Part shown: positions 1 through 7,223 of the stretch, piece by piece
How the letters are laid out: each line of letters starts with the position of its first letter
How positions within the stretch are numbered: the stretch's first letter is position 1
Source: an uncultured Bacilli bacterium
GTDB lineage: Bacteria > Bacillota_I > Bacilli_A > RF39 > UBA660
Assembly: GCA_947589695.1 (NCBI GenBank)
Contig: CANQBY010000002.1
Location: 1 to 17,431, forward strand
Length of the DNA stretch: 17,431 nucleotides
Direction: 5' to 3'
The notes under the pieces: generated by a model
Told to the model about the DNA's origin: nothing
Seen by the model: only the letters and a program-made list of their open reading frames with translations
Databases searched by the model: none
Translations under genes and position numbers: made by a program

Positions 1-311
1 ATGCCTTATTTGTTTTAAAAATTGCTATTCCCCTAATTATTGTTATAATGGGAAGTATTGACTTCGGTAAAGCTGTTGCCGCTCAAAAAGATGATGAAAT
101 AAAAAAATCAATGAAGGCCTTAGTTGCAAGAGTTATTGCCGGTATTATCATTTTCTTTATTCCAAGTATTTTAAATTTTGCGTTAAATGTTATTTCTGAT
201 GGTAATAAAAATGGCCCTAATAATTTATACAATGAAGAAAATGGCACTTTTGGAGGTTGTACGCGTTGTATGTTTAAGCCTTTTGTTGAAAAATGTAATG
301 AAAGAAACTAG
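1..311 (+). CDS. VirB2/TrbC-like pilin, 5' end cut by window edge
   Basis: The reading frame is open from base 3, upstream of the first ATG at 48, so the gene starts outside the window and only its C-terminal ~102 codons are seen. The visible part begins in a hydrophobic helix, then has DFGKAVAAQ, a charged loop (KDDEIKKSMK), a second hydrophobic helix with IIIFFIPSILNF, and a short polar tail with three Cys. A two-helix hairpin joined by a short basic/acidic loop is the architecture of VirB2/TrbC-type pilin subunits of type IV secretion systems. The same pattern (DFAKAV, EEMKKAL, IFFLPILIKF) recurs at the C-terminus of the next gene, so the two are paralogous modules. It ends 10 bases before the next start, with a GGAGG site between, so they form one operon. 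Pilin assignment is from topology and neighbours, not a catalytic motif. Confidence 0.6.
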   Translation, partial: ALFVLKIAIPLIIVIMGSIDFGKAVAAQKDDEIKKSMKALVARVIAGIIIFFIPSILNFALNVISDGNKNGPNNLYNEENGTFGGCTRCMFKPFVEKCNERN

Positions 312-321
312 GAGGTTAATT

Positions 322-1563
322 ATGAAGAAGATATTATTTATATTTTTATCGTTTTTTGCCTTCAATCAAGTAGCTTTTGCTGACTATGTCTTAAATTGTG
401 AATATTTAATTCAAATTTCAGGTTCTGATTATGTCAAATATAAATTTGAATATGATGGCAATAGCTTACATCGTTATGCTGTAAAAGGTGAATATGTTGA
501 AGGTCTAACATATAAATTTAAAGAATTAACCTATGGTTATGGTGAAAACAAAAATGAAATATATAATTTTTTATTATATAATAAAGATGAAGAATTAACT
601 AAAAGTACTTGGCCGAATAAAGTTATTGATAATAGTGTTGATTCTGCCGGTACTGTAAGTGATGTTATAGATACCGCTTATACTAATAAAGCTTGTCCTT
701 CTGCTGCTTTTGATTATAATGAGGGTAGTATATCATTTATTAATAGTACTTCTAGTGCTCCTGGTGATAGTTATGTGACTTCTCCTAAGCCTAGCGGTTC
801 AGAAGGTGAAGAACCTAATGATCCATCTAATCCCGATAATCCCGGAGGCGAAACTACTAATCCTCCTGTCTTGGTTCAGGAATGTATTAGTACAGCCAAA
901 GGAACCGATTTTAATCACGATGTAAATGTTAAGTTAGAAACATATAGTGATGGACAGAGGAGTATTAAAGTGTATTTTACTATTAGTGATGAAGAATTTT
1001 CTGATAGCAAATCTTATACTGATGGCCAAAGCTTAACTTTCCAAATATCAACGATAAATAATAATGTTTATAGTTTTACAATAAGTAAAGAAGATTTAGC
1101 TATCCTATTTGAAGATTATGATAGCTCAACTCATAAATTTAGTTGTTATGAAAAAGAATTATATATTATAAGCCAATCATCCGCTAATAATTTTGTTATT
1201 TCTACTCAACCTGCAAATGATAAAAATGGCGATTTAAATTTGGACATTGATATACCTTTCGGAGATGTCAATTGTAACAGTTATTTAGGAAATCCTAAAA
1301 TTAATAACACTCCCGCATATTATTTACAATTTGCTTTTGATTTAATAAAATACATAGCTATTATCTTGCTATTAGTTTTAACAATAGTCGATTTTGCTAA
1401 AGCTGTAATTAATGGAAAAAATCCCGAAGAAATGAAAAAAGCTTTAAATAATAGTATCAAAAGATTAATAATCGCCGTAGTAATTTTCTTTTTACCGATA
1501 TTAATTAAATTTGTATTAACACTCGCAGGTATTTATAGCCCAAGTACTTGTGATATTAGATAG
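322..1563 (+). CDS. Secreted ectodomain protein with C-terminal VirB2-like pilin module
   Basis: The start is the ATG at 322, preceded by GGAGG (311-315); the open frame further upstream overlaps the previous gene. The 413-residue product has a clear signal peptide (MKKILFIFLSF..., likely cleavage after VAFA, residue 20). An N-terminal extracellular domain of ~130 residues follows, then a linker rich in Pro, Gly, Glu and Asn (about 154-182), a second beta-rich domain (about 185-325), and two hydrophobic helices (about 333-357 and 381-403) separated by a charged loop with EEMKKAL. The last ~80 residues match the layout of the preceding pilin-like gene. Cys residues are scattered through the ectodomains (for example LNCEY, KACPS, QECIS, FSCYE). 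I infer an envelope protein displaying two domains from a VirB2-like membrane module, part of the T4SS operon (VirB6-like gene 16 bases downstream). I do not recognise the ectodomains. Confidence 0.6.
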   Translation: MKKILFIFLSFFAFNQVAFADYVLNCEYLIQISGSDYVKYKFEYDGNSLHRYAVKGEYVEGLTYKFKELTYGYGENKNEIYNFLLYNKDEELTKSTWPNKVIDNSVDSAGTVSDVIDTAYTNKACPSAAFDYNEGSISFINSTSSAPGDSYVTSPKPSGSEGEEPNDPSNPDNPGGETTNPPVLVQECISTAKGTDFNHDVNVKLETYSDGQRSIKVYFTISDEEFSDSKSYTDGQSLTFQISTINNNVYSFTISKEDLAILFEDYDSSTHKFSCYEKELYIISQSSANNFVISTQPANDKNGDLNLDIDIPFGDVNCNSYLGNPKINNTPAYYLQFAFDLIKYIAIILLLVLTIVDFAKAVINGKNPEEMKKALNNSIKRLIIAVVIFFLPILIKFVLTLAGIYSPSTCDIR

Positions 1564-1579
1564 TTAAGGAGGCATTTTT

Positions 1580-3724
1580 ATGTTGATTTCAGTGTGGTGG
1601 AACCCTTTTTCATGGGGTGCAGATATACTCGATGGTATAGTTTCTGTAATATATGGTATACTTTTAACTTTTGACTGTATAATTTATTCTTTTATAAGTT
1701 ATATCTATCAATTATTCTTAGTCTTGGCTAATGGTCAACAAGGTTTAATTGATGAATCGTTTGTCGGAGATTTTGTAGGACGAATATATATAATTCTTGG
1801 AGTTATAATGCTCTTCTTAATTTCTTATTCCTTATTAAAAAGTATGATAAATGTTGATGAAGCAACAAAAGGCAAGAAAAGTCCTATTAATATTATTAAA
1901 GATGTTATTATTAGTATTGTTTTAATTGCTCTAATGCCATCAATATTTAGTTTTGCTTTTCAATTACAAAATTCGTTATTAATAAATAATACTATTGGAA
2001 AAATAATTGTCGGAAATCATGGAAGCGCTGAAGACGCTCAAGATACAGTGCGAATGGGCGGATATACTATGGCAGAAGGAGTCTTTGGTGCCTTTTTACA
2101 TGCGAATGAAGGTTATTGTAACAGTAAGGCTGAAGAAGAAGTCCTAACTGGAGCCGATGGTAAGCCATGTACTCCAATCCAAATTAATAATACTACCACT
2201 TTTGGTGATTTATGGGTTAGAGCTAAAGAAGCTACCACTTTTTGGGTTTTATCAGAAACAGGACCTAAAATTTTAAGTGGCGAGGTATCTTATTATTTCT
2301 TAGTTTGTCCCCTTGCTGGTATATATGTTCTTTTTGTGTTAATGTCTTATAGTTTAGATATGGCTATTCGTTTAGTAAAATTATCAGTATTTGAAGTTAT
2401 GGCACCTATACCAATTTTATCCCGATTAATACCAAATGAACAAGGTAAAAAAGTTTTTTCTAACTGGATAAAAGCTACAGTATCTACCTTTGTAGAAGTC
2501 TTTATTCGAATAGCAATTCTGTATTTTGCTATCTTCCTAATTAAAAACGTAACCGGAAGTATAGGCCGAATTTTAGGAACTGCCTTTTCTGGATCTGCCA
2601 GATTAGATATTTGTTTATTGGCTGAAGCTTTAATCATCATTGCTATTTTAATCTTTGTCAAACAAGCTCCAGATATAATTAAAGAAATAACTGGCTTAGA
2701 TAGTAAAAAGCATAGTAAAGGATTAATGTCTGGTTTAGGTATGATGGCAGCTGTAATCGGTGGAGGAGCAACTGCTGCTATCAGAAGTTATACTGCTGAT
2801 AAATCTAATCCTGAGCTAGCTGGAAAAAATCATTTAGGTCGAGCTTTAACTGCCGGTTTAAGTGCTGGTGCTAGAGGCCTTTTTGAAGGTTCTAAAGTAT
2901 CTAAATTTGGCGATATAACTAAACAAACCGGTAAAGCTGCATCCGGTGCTTTAGCTAGTCGAGCTAAGATTGAAGCCGCAGGTGGCTTAAAAGGATATTT
3001 GACTCAACAGTTAGCGGATACCAAAGCTCGTTACCAAGATTGGCAAGGTGGCAGTAACGAAGCTATTAAATCCGAAAAAGCAGCTAGTGATAAATTATTG
3101 AAAGTTGTTTCTAATGTAAAAGCTACAGCTGAAGATTATATTGATAAGCATGCTAGTGAATATTTTACAGATGCCGCAGTTCAAGATAGCTATAATAAAT
3201 ATTCTAAACAATTAAAAGAAGCTAAAACTGCTGAAGAAAAACAAGCGGCTCAAGCCGAACTTGACAAAATTAATAAAGATCATTTAATGCAAAGATTAGA
3301 CGTTATCAAAGCTAAATCTGAAGATATGAATTTACAAGCTGAAGAACGTGCTTATTATGTTAATCTATATAATCAATCTCGCAAGACAGAAGTAGATAAT
3401 TTTGCTACTACCGTTCAAGCTCACACGGGAGCTGATAAAGAAAGAGCGACTGTTAATGAAGAGCTCAAGACTTTACAAGAGTTAATAAAAGAAAACAAAG
3501 CTTCTCTTGCTGTTCAAAACTTAATAAAGGGTAATGGTGAATTTAAGCTAGAAGCCTTTAAACAAGAATTGACTACGGAAAATGCTGGCAAGTACTTAAA
3601 AGCTACTAAAGATGCTGCTGATTATGCTAACATCGCTGTTCAACGGCAATTAAATGATATAGAACGACGTGCTGAACGTCATAAAGCAACACCAAATGGG
3701 GGAAATGGAGGAAAAAATAGTTAA
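1580..3724 (+). CDS. TrbL/VirB6-like T4SS inner-membrane channel protein
   Basis: A 714-residue protein with an AAGGAGG-type site just before its ATG. Residues ~1-375 are polytopic: hydrophobic segments near 15-50, 66-88, 108-130, 236-262, 302-322 and 346-366. A conserved-looking cytoplasmic loop around MAPIPILSRLIPNEQGK is the kind of segment seen in TrbL/VirB6-type proteins of Gram-positive conjugation systems. The remaining ~340 residues are soluble: an Ala/Gly-rich stretch (about 385-460), then a Lys/Glu/Ala-rich region likely to form coiled coils (about 480-700), ending in NGGNGGKNS. The family forms part of the membrane pore through which substrates pass. The long soluble tail may contact cytoplasmic ATPases or substrate (inference). 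The stop codon overlaps the next ATG (TAATG), indicating translational coupling. Confidence 0.7.
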   Translation: MLISVWWNPFSWGADILDGIVSVIYGILLTFDCIIYSFISYIYQLFLVLANGQQGLIDESFVGDFVGRIYIILGVIMLFLISYSLLKSMINVDEATKGKKSPINIIKDVIISIVLIALMPSIFSFAFQLQNSLLINNTIGKIIVGNHGSAEDAQDTVRMGGYTMAEGVFGAFLHANEGYCNSKAEEEVLTGADGKPCTPIQINNTTTFGDLWVRAKEATTFWVLSETGPKILSGEVSYYFLVCPLAGIYVLFVLMSYSLDMAIRLVKLSVFEVMAPIPILSRLIPNEQGKKVFSNWIKATVSTFVEVFIRIAILYFAIFLIKNVTGSIGRILGTAFSGSARLDICLLAEALIIIAILIFVKQAPDIIKEITGLDSKKHSKGLMSGLGMMAAVIGGGATAAIRSYTADKSNPELAGKNHLGRALTAGLSAGARGLFEGSKVSKFGDITKQTGKAASGALASRAKIEAAGGLKGYLTQQLADTKARYQDWQGGSNEAIKSEKAASDKLLKVVSNVKATAEDYIDKHASEYFTDAAVQDSYNKYSKQLKEAKTAEEKQAAQAELDKINKDHLMQRLDVIKAKSEDMNLQAEERAYYVNLYNQSRKTEVDNFATTVQAHTGADKERATVNEELKTLQELIKENKASLAVQNLIKGNGEFKLEAFKQELTTENAGKYLKATKDAADYANIAVQRQLNDIERRAERHKATPNGGNGGKNS

Positions 3725-4293
3725 TGTTTTTATTAAAAAGAATTTCAAATTGGTCTAAAAGTAGTGTAGCAGATGATAAGCAAGAACAGATTGCCTATCA
3801 AAAATTTCAAGATCAATTTACTAGTATTAAAAATAAATCAGAAGAATATTTACAAGAATCAGGTTACACTGATTCTCGTTTATATGTAGAATATCAAGGG
3901 AAAATGGTGCCTATTAGTTATCTCTCGGCTTTAATTGACAGTTTAAAAACTAATCGTTTCATGTCCGTCGAAGAAAGAGCTTTTGAGGTCGCTAATACTA
4001 CTAATTTGTATAATCAAAAATTAAAAGAATTAGAATATCGAATTATTGATCTAGCGGTCCAAAACCCTAACAATGTTTATTTAGCTTACATAAATAAATC
4101 TATCGAAATTCTTAATACTTTATTAAAACAATATGCTTATTTACTTGCTGTTCAAAGAAGTGGTGTAAATCATATTGATAATAATGGTACCTTGAAAGCT
4201 AGTCAAAAAATCAAAGCTTTAAAAGATGAAATTGAAATTAGATTAGTGCAAATTGAAAGTCGTCTCACTCTTGAAGATAATCACCGGCGCTAG
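3724..4293 (+). CDS. Small soluble T4SS-operon protein, function unknown
   Basis: A 189-residue protein whose ATG shares one base with the upstream stop; a GGAGG site lies at 3707-3711 inside the end of the VirB6-like gene. No signal peptide or membrane helix is visible. The sequence is Lys/Glu/Gln-rich and predicted helical, with possible coiled coil at both ends (about 20-45 and 160-185) and a central helical part containing RFMSVEERAFEVANTTNLYNQKLKELEYR. I do not recognise a family. Tight coupling to the VirB6-like gene argues that it works with the T4SS, perhaps as a cytoplasmic accessory. It is the last gene of this block: the repeat copy at 4293 begins exactly at its TAG stop, so its C-terminus could have been altered by whatever placed the repeat there. 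Confidence 0.55.
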   Translation: MFLLKRISNWSKSSVADDKQEQIAYQKFQDQFTSIKNKSEEYLQESGYTDSRLYVEYQGKMVPISYLSALIDSLKTNRFMSVEERAFEVANTTNLYNQKLKELEYRIIDLAVQNPNNVYLAYINKSIEILNTLLKQYAYLLAVQRSGVNHIDNNGTLKASQKIKALKDEIEIRLVQIESRLTLEDNHRR

Positions 4294-4294
4294 G

Positions 4295-4465
4295 GTTAAT
4301 CTAAAAACTTTGAACCTTGCCATTTCAGCTCCGTCTAACTATCCGAATGCTAACGTGTTCATTGTGAATAATAATGGCAACCTCAGCAACACCAACGTGA
4401 ACAACACTAACATTGGTGTGCGCCCAATATCCTTTTTTAAACTCACATACTTGATTAAGGTTTAG
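4295..4465 (+). pseudogene. C-terminal fragment of variable surface protein (inside repeat copy 1)
   Basis: The frame opens with VNLK and runs through SAPSNYPNANVFIV, NNNGNLSNTNVNNTN and GVRPISFF to a TAG at 4463. There is no start codon or ribosome binding site of its own; the nearest in-frame ATG (4253) lies inside the upstream gene. The pattern of a hydrophobic-Val-Phe strand, an Asn-rich segment with NGNL, then NNTNGVRP resembles, from memory, the C-terminal end of surface proteins with DUF6273/C-type-lectin-like folds in uncultured gut Bacillota. The gene starting at 16290 looks like the N-terminal part of the same family. I treat it as a headless remnant or a donor cassette rather than an expressed gene. 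Confidence 0.5.
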
Positions 4466-4516
4466 TATAGTAGAACTAGGATACAAGATTAATCCTTAAG
4501 ATATCTTTAAAAATAT

Positions 4517-4563
4517 AACACTGATGTTTTAAATCGGGTATTTAAAACTATTACAGTGTTTTT
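4517..4563 (+). terminator. Rho-independent terminator of repeat copy 1
   Basis: The outer stem AACACTG (4517-4523) pairs with CAGTGTT (4554-4560), and the inner stem TTTTAAAT (4527-4534) pairs with ATTTAAAA (4540-4547) around a CGGGT loop. A small asymmetric internal loop separates the two stems, and a T run follows (4559-4563). It would end transcription of the left T4SS block before the methyltransferase gene. The same structure, with a weaker outer stem, ends repeat copy 2. Confidence 0.7.
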
Positions 4564-4593
4564 AATTTGGCTATTTTCTAACTATTGAAAAAG

Positions 4594-4602
4594 TGCTATA
4601 AT
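4594..4602 (+). promoter_or_regulatory. Extended -10 promoter for the RlmD-type gene
   Basis: TGCTATAAT gives a perfect -10 hexamer (4597-4602) with the TGn extension. No good -35 is present at the usual spacing, which is typical of extended -10 promoters. It lies 20 bases upstream of the ATG at 4623 and just after the terminator of repeat copy 1, so the methyltransferase gene starts a new transcription unit. Confidence 0.55.
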
Positions 4603-4622
4603 CATATTTAGTGGTGAATCTT

Positions 4623-5834
4623 ATGTATTCGAATATTTTAATTACTAATCTAGATAATTTTGGTCGTGGTATTTCTTATCTTAATAATAAAATAGTTTTT
4701 GTTGAAAATGCTCTTCCTGGTGAAATTGTTGATTTAAAAATAACTTTGGAAAAGAAAAAATATGCGGAAGCAAAAGTTATTAAATATCACAATCAAAGTA
4801 ACTTTCGAATTAAGAGCGCTTGTCCTTATTTTCCCAAGTGTGGTGGTTGTAATTTATTATTTTATTCTTACGAAAACACTCTTAATTTTAAATTAAATAA
4901 AGTTAAAGCTTTATTTACAAAAAATAAAATTAGTTATGATAAAGATCTTGAAATAATTAAAAATTCTCATCCTCTAAATTATCGTCATAAATTAAATTTA
5001 AAAATTGTTAATGAACAAATTGGTTTTTATGAAGAAAAATCTCATCATTTAATTCCTATTAAAGAATGTTTACTGGCTTCTCCATCTCTTAATAAAGTTA
5101 TTCAAAATTACCATCTTCTAAATTTAAAAGATGCAGAGTTAACTATTAGAACTAATACTAATGCTGAAATTCTTTTAATTATTAATACTCCTGAAAAAAC
5201 ACCTCATATTGCTTTTGATAAATTAAAATCTCAAATAAAATTAGTCGGGGTAGTTTACAATAATAAAACTATCTATGGTAATAATTTTTATTATGAACGT
5301 TTAGGGGGCTTTTTATTTAAAGTTAGTTTTGATTCATTTTTTCAAGTAAATCCTTATATCACTACTGAACTATTTAAGTTAATCAAAACTCATATAAAAG
5401 AGGGAAGTACAGTTCTTGATCTTTATAGTGGAGTAGGTACTTTAGGTATTGTTGCATCTTCCTTAGCCCAAACTGTTTATAGTGTGGAAATAGTTCAAAA
5501 TGCTGTTTTAAATGGTAATTTTAATGCTAAATTAAATAAAATTAATAATATTAAGTTTATGCTCGGTGATGTTGGGAATATTATCCCCAAATTAAATCTC
5601 GATTTTGATACTTTAATTCTTGATCCTCCCCGTAAAGGTTTAGATAAAAACACCAGTACTTTTATTACTACTAAACTTCCTAAAACTATTATATATATAT
5701 CTTGTGATCTAAATACTTTAATTCGAGATTTAAAATTATTATCTTCCTTTTATGAACTAAAAGAATATAAAATTTTAGATATGTTTAGTTATACTTATCA
5801 TTTAGAAAGTTTTTGTTTATTAAAACTCTTATAA
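4623..5834 (+). CDS. rlmD: 23S rRNA (uracil-C5)-methyltransferase, RlmD/RlmCD type
   Basis: This enzyme transfers a methyl group from S-adenosylmethionine to C5 of uridines in RNA. In Gram-positives this family includes the 23S rRNA enzymes for U747/U1939. I chose the ATG at 4623 (403 residues) because GGTGA (4612-4616) sits at the right distance; GTG codons at 4611/4614 overlap that site. An N-terminal TRAM-like domain (about 5-55) is followed by the Fe-S cysteines C67, C73 and C76 in CPYFPKCGGC and a likely fourth, C149 in IKEC. The SAM-binding motif is VLDLYSGVGTLG (about 264-275), then DPPRKG (from 334) and the catalytic SCDLNTLIRD with nucleophile C361. All key residues are present and the length is normal. 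Which uridine is modified cannot be told from sequence alone. Confidence 0.9.
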   Translation: MYSNILITNLDNFGRGISYLNNKIVFVENALPGEIVDLKITLEKKKYAEAKVIKYHNQSNFRIKSACPYFPKCGGCNLLFYSYENTLNFKLNKVKALFTKNKISYDKDLEIIKNSHPLNYRHKLNLKIVNEQIGFYEEKSHHLIPIKECLLASPSLNKVIQNYHLLNLKDAELTIRTNTNAEILLIINTPEKTPHIAFDKLKSQIKLVGVVYNNKTIYGNNFYYERLGGFLFKVSFDSFFQVNPYITTELFKLIKTHIKEGSTVLDLYSGVGTLGIVASSLAQTVYSVEIVQNAVLNGNFNAKLNKINNIKFMLGDVGNIIPKLNLDFDTLILDPPRKGLDKNTSTFITTKLPKTIIYISCDLNTLIRDLKLLSSFYELKEYKILDMFSYTYHLESFCLLKLL

Positions 5835-5851
5835 TTAAAAATAAGGAAATT

Positions 5852-5908
5852 AACTTTTATTGACTAATTAAGATATTCTATAAAAAGTTTTTAAGCTTTC
5901 TTTTTTTT
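5852..5908 (+). terminator. Possible weak terminator after the methyltransferase gene
   Basis: AACTTTTAT (5852-5860) can pair with ATAAAAAGTT (5880-5889) with one bulged A and a 19-base loop, followed by T-rich sequence (5901-5908). The stem is almost all A-T, so this is a weak candidate only. Confidence 0.25.
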
Positions 5909-5939
5909 GACATTTTTTTTAATATTTATCATATATAAT
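5907..5939 (+). promoter_or_regulatory. Candidate promoter of the spoIIP-like gene
   Basis: TTGACA (5907-5912) is followed by CATATATAAT (5930-5939). A TATAAT at 5934-5939 leaves a 21-base spacer, too long for a standard vegetative promoter; CATATA at 5930-5935 gives 17. The CATATATAAT string also resembles the -10 of sporulation sigma factors of the SigE type, which drive spoIIP in Bacillus, but no matching -35 is clear. I cannot tell which applies. Confidence 0.3.
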
Positions 5940-5957
5940 ATATTTAAGGTGAAGCCC

Positions 5958-6869
5958 ATGCGACGATTTATTTCCAAAAAAAGAATTAAACTTCCACGTT
6001 ATAAAATCTATTTTCTAAAATTAATTTTATTTTTCCTTTTTATTATATTTCTTAATATTTCCTTAAATATTTATTTATCTAAAACTAATCATCAAACTTT
6101 ACTTAATACTTTTGGAGCTAGTAGTTTTGGTAATCTTCTTCCTAGTTATAATTTATTTACCAAAGATAAACTTTTTTATCATAATGTCTATGGTTTTTCA
6201 CCAGATATTCCTGTTTCTAATCCCAATTCTAATATTACTGATCTTTTAGTATCTAAACCTGTTGTGTATTTATATAATACTTTTCAAACATCGAAATATA
6301 AAAATAATTATTATAATACTTATAATATTAATCCTGTTGTTACTGAAGCTTCTTTAATTTTTCAAGAATATTTAAAAAAGGAAGAAATACCTGCTTTAGT
6401 GGAATTAGAAAGTGTTGCTAAAACTCTAAAAGATAATAATATTCCTTATAATTTAAGTTACCGGGGTTCGCGTCTTCTTTTAGAAAAGGCTTATAATAAC
6501 AATAAAAGTTTAAAATATTTCTTTGATCTTCAAATATCAGATAGTAATTATGAAGATACTACTATTTCCATTGATAATAAAAGTTATGCTAAAATCCTTT
6601 TTGTCGTGGGAACCGATAATAATGCATATCATGATAATGAAGTATTTGCTCGCAGTTTAAATGACCTAATTATCCAATTTAATCCTAATCTGACGCGAGG
6701 TATCAGTTTAAGAGGTGGGGAAGGCTATCAAGGCGTTTATAATCAGGATTTTAATACTAACTGTCTTTTAATTCAAGTTGGAGGTCATGAAAATACTATC
6801 GCCGAAGTTAATCGTACCCTAAAAGTTTTGGCGGCAGTTTTTAGTTCTTATTTAAAGGAGCATTTGTAA
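5958..6869 (+). CDS. spoIIP: SpoIIP-family protein lacking the catalytic residues
   Basis: The start is the ATG at 5958 after AAGGTGA (5946-5952); a TTG at 5907 in frame overlaps the putative promoter. The 303-residue product has one N-terminal membrane anchor (about 19-42) and an extracytoplasmic domain. Diagnostic SpoIIP features are present: YRGSRLLLEKA (about 169-179), SYAKILFVVGTDNNAYHDN, RGISLRGGEGYQGVYNQDF and VGGHENTIAEVNRTLKVLA. SpoIIP is a zinc amidase/endopeptidase that trims peptidoglycan during engulfment in endospore formers. Here the residues known to be essential look replaced: the THTxE-type His is F109 (NTFQTSKY), the FDIHRD His is Q192 (FDLQISD), and the Glu of LIEVGG is Q273 (LIQVGG). 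The fold is therefore conserved but the zinc site is probably lost. The stop abuts the next ATG. Family call is firm; loss of activity is inference. Confidence 0.85.
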   Translation: MRRFISKKRIKLPRYKIYFLKLILFFLFIIFLNISLNIYLSKTNHQTLLNTFGASSFGNLLPSYNLFTKDKLFYHNVYGFSPDIPVSNPNSNITDLLVSKPVVYLYNTFQTSKYKNNYYNTYNINPVVTEASLIFQEYLKKEEIPALVELESVAKTLKDNNIPYNLSYRGSRLLLEKAYNNNKSLKYFFDLQISDSNYEDTTISIDNKSYAKILFVVGTDNNAYHDNEVFARSLNDLIIQFNPNLTRGISLRGGEGYQGVYNQDFNTNCLLIQVGGHENTIAEVNRTLKVLAAVFSSYLKEHL

Positions 6870-7196
6870 ATGAAAAAGAAAAAACCTAATCTATTTTTTA
6901 AAATATTAGCCATTTTATTTTTAATATATGTTGCTATTACGATTGCTTATGAAAGTGGTTATTATGAAACTAAATCCCAAAATCGAGCTATCTTAACTAA
7001 AGAAGCTATGGAAAGATTTGAAAATGATGTTAAAAATGGCGCAATCGTGGATATGAAAGATTATATTGTAGAAGAACGACCTGACTATTCTAATCAAATA
7101 ACCAAGATGGGTAATAAAGTATCCGAAAGTATTAGTGATATCATGACTAGTGGTATTTCCAGTATTTTTAGTGTTTTAAAAAACCTTTTTTGGTAA
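6870..7196 (+). CDS. Small single-pass membrane protein coupled to spoIIP-like gene
   Basis: A 108-residue protein beginning directly after the stop of the SpoIIP-like gene, with AAAGGAG (6854-6860) inside that gene's end. It has a basic N-terminus (MKKKKP), one hydrophobic helix (about 8-26), an acidic/basic middle part containing KEAMERFENDVKNGAIVDMKDYIVEERPDYSN, and an amphipathic C-terminal helix ending SIFSVLKNLFW. I do not recognise a family. Immediate adjacency suggests the two proteins are made together and act at the membrane. The amphipathic C-terminus could lie on the membrane surface. Confidence 0.65.
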   Translation: MKKKKPNLFFKILAILFLIYVAITIAYESGYYETKSQNRAILTKEAMERFENDVKNGAIVDMKDYIVEERPDYSNQITKMGNKVSESISDIMTSGISSIFSVLKNLFW

Positions 7197-7223
7197 GTAT
7201 TTAAGGGAAACATCAAAAAAAGA

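Larger units (their letters stand above)
4293..4563 (+). repeat. Dispersed repeat copy 1 (variable-tail cassette plus terminator)
   Basis: This stretch is homologous, over ~260 bases and in the same orientation, to 15859-16121. Both begin with GGGTTAATCTA. Both then have an Asn-rich coding-like core ending in GGTGTGCGCC, a shared segment with CACATACTTGATTAAGG (CTTACATATTTGGTTAAGG in copy 2), the shared block AGGATACAAGATTAATCCT, and finally a terminator hairpin. The core uses AAC, GTG, GGC, CTC and CGC codons, noticeably more GC-rich than the AAT/GTT/GGT/TTA usage of flanking genes. The left boundary coincides with the stop codon of the T4SS-block gene. Mismatches cluster in the core and are mostly at adenines. 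It is not an insertion sequence: no transposase or terminal inverted repeats are visible. Confidence 0.8.

Noticed and set aside
2347..2661. A 104-codon open frame on the - strand
   Set aside because: It lies wholly inside the VirB6-like gene, has no ribosome site and a composition that mirrors the membrane helices on the other strand.
4253..4294. ATG at 4253 as a real start for the tail fragment in repeat copy 1
   Set aside because: It lies inside the preceding gene, outside the repeat, and has no ribosome binding site; copy 2 has a stop at the equivalent point.
4293..4563. Insertion sequence or CRISPR array as explanation of the repeats
   Set aside because: There is no transposase, no terminal inverted repeats and no regular short repeat-spacer pattern; only two long, diverged copies exist.
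5907..5957. TTG at 5907 as start of the SpoIIP-like protein
   Set aside because: It would place the start in the promoter, whereas ATG 5958 has a well-spaced AAGGTGA.
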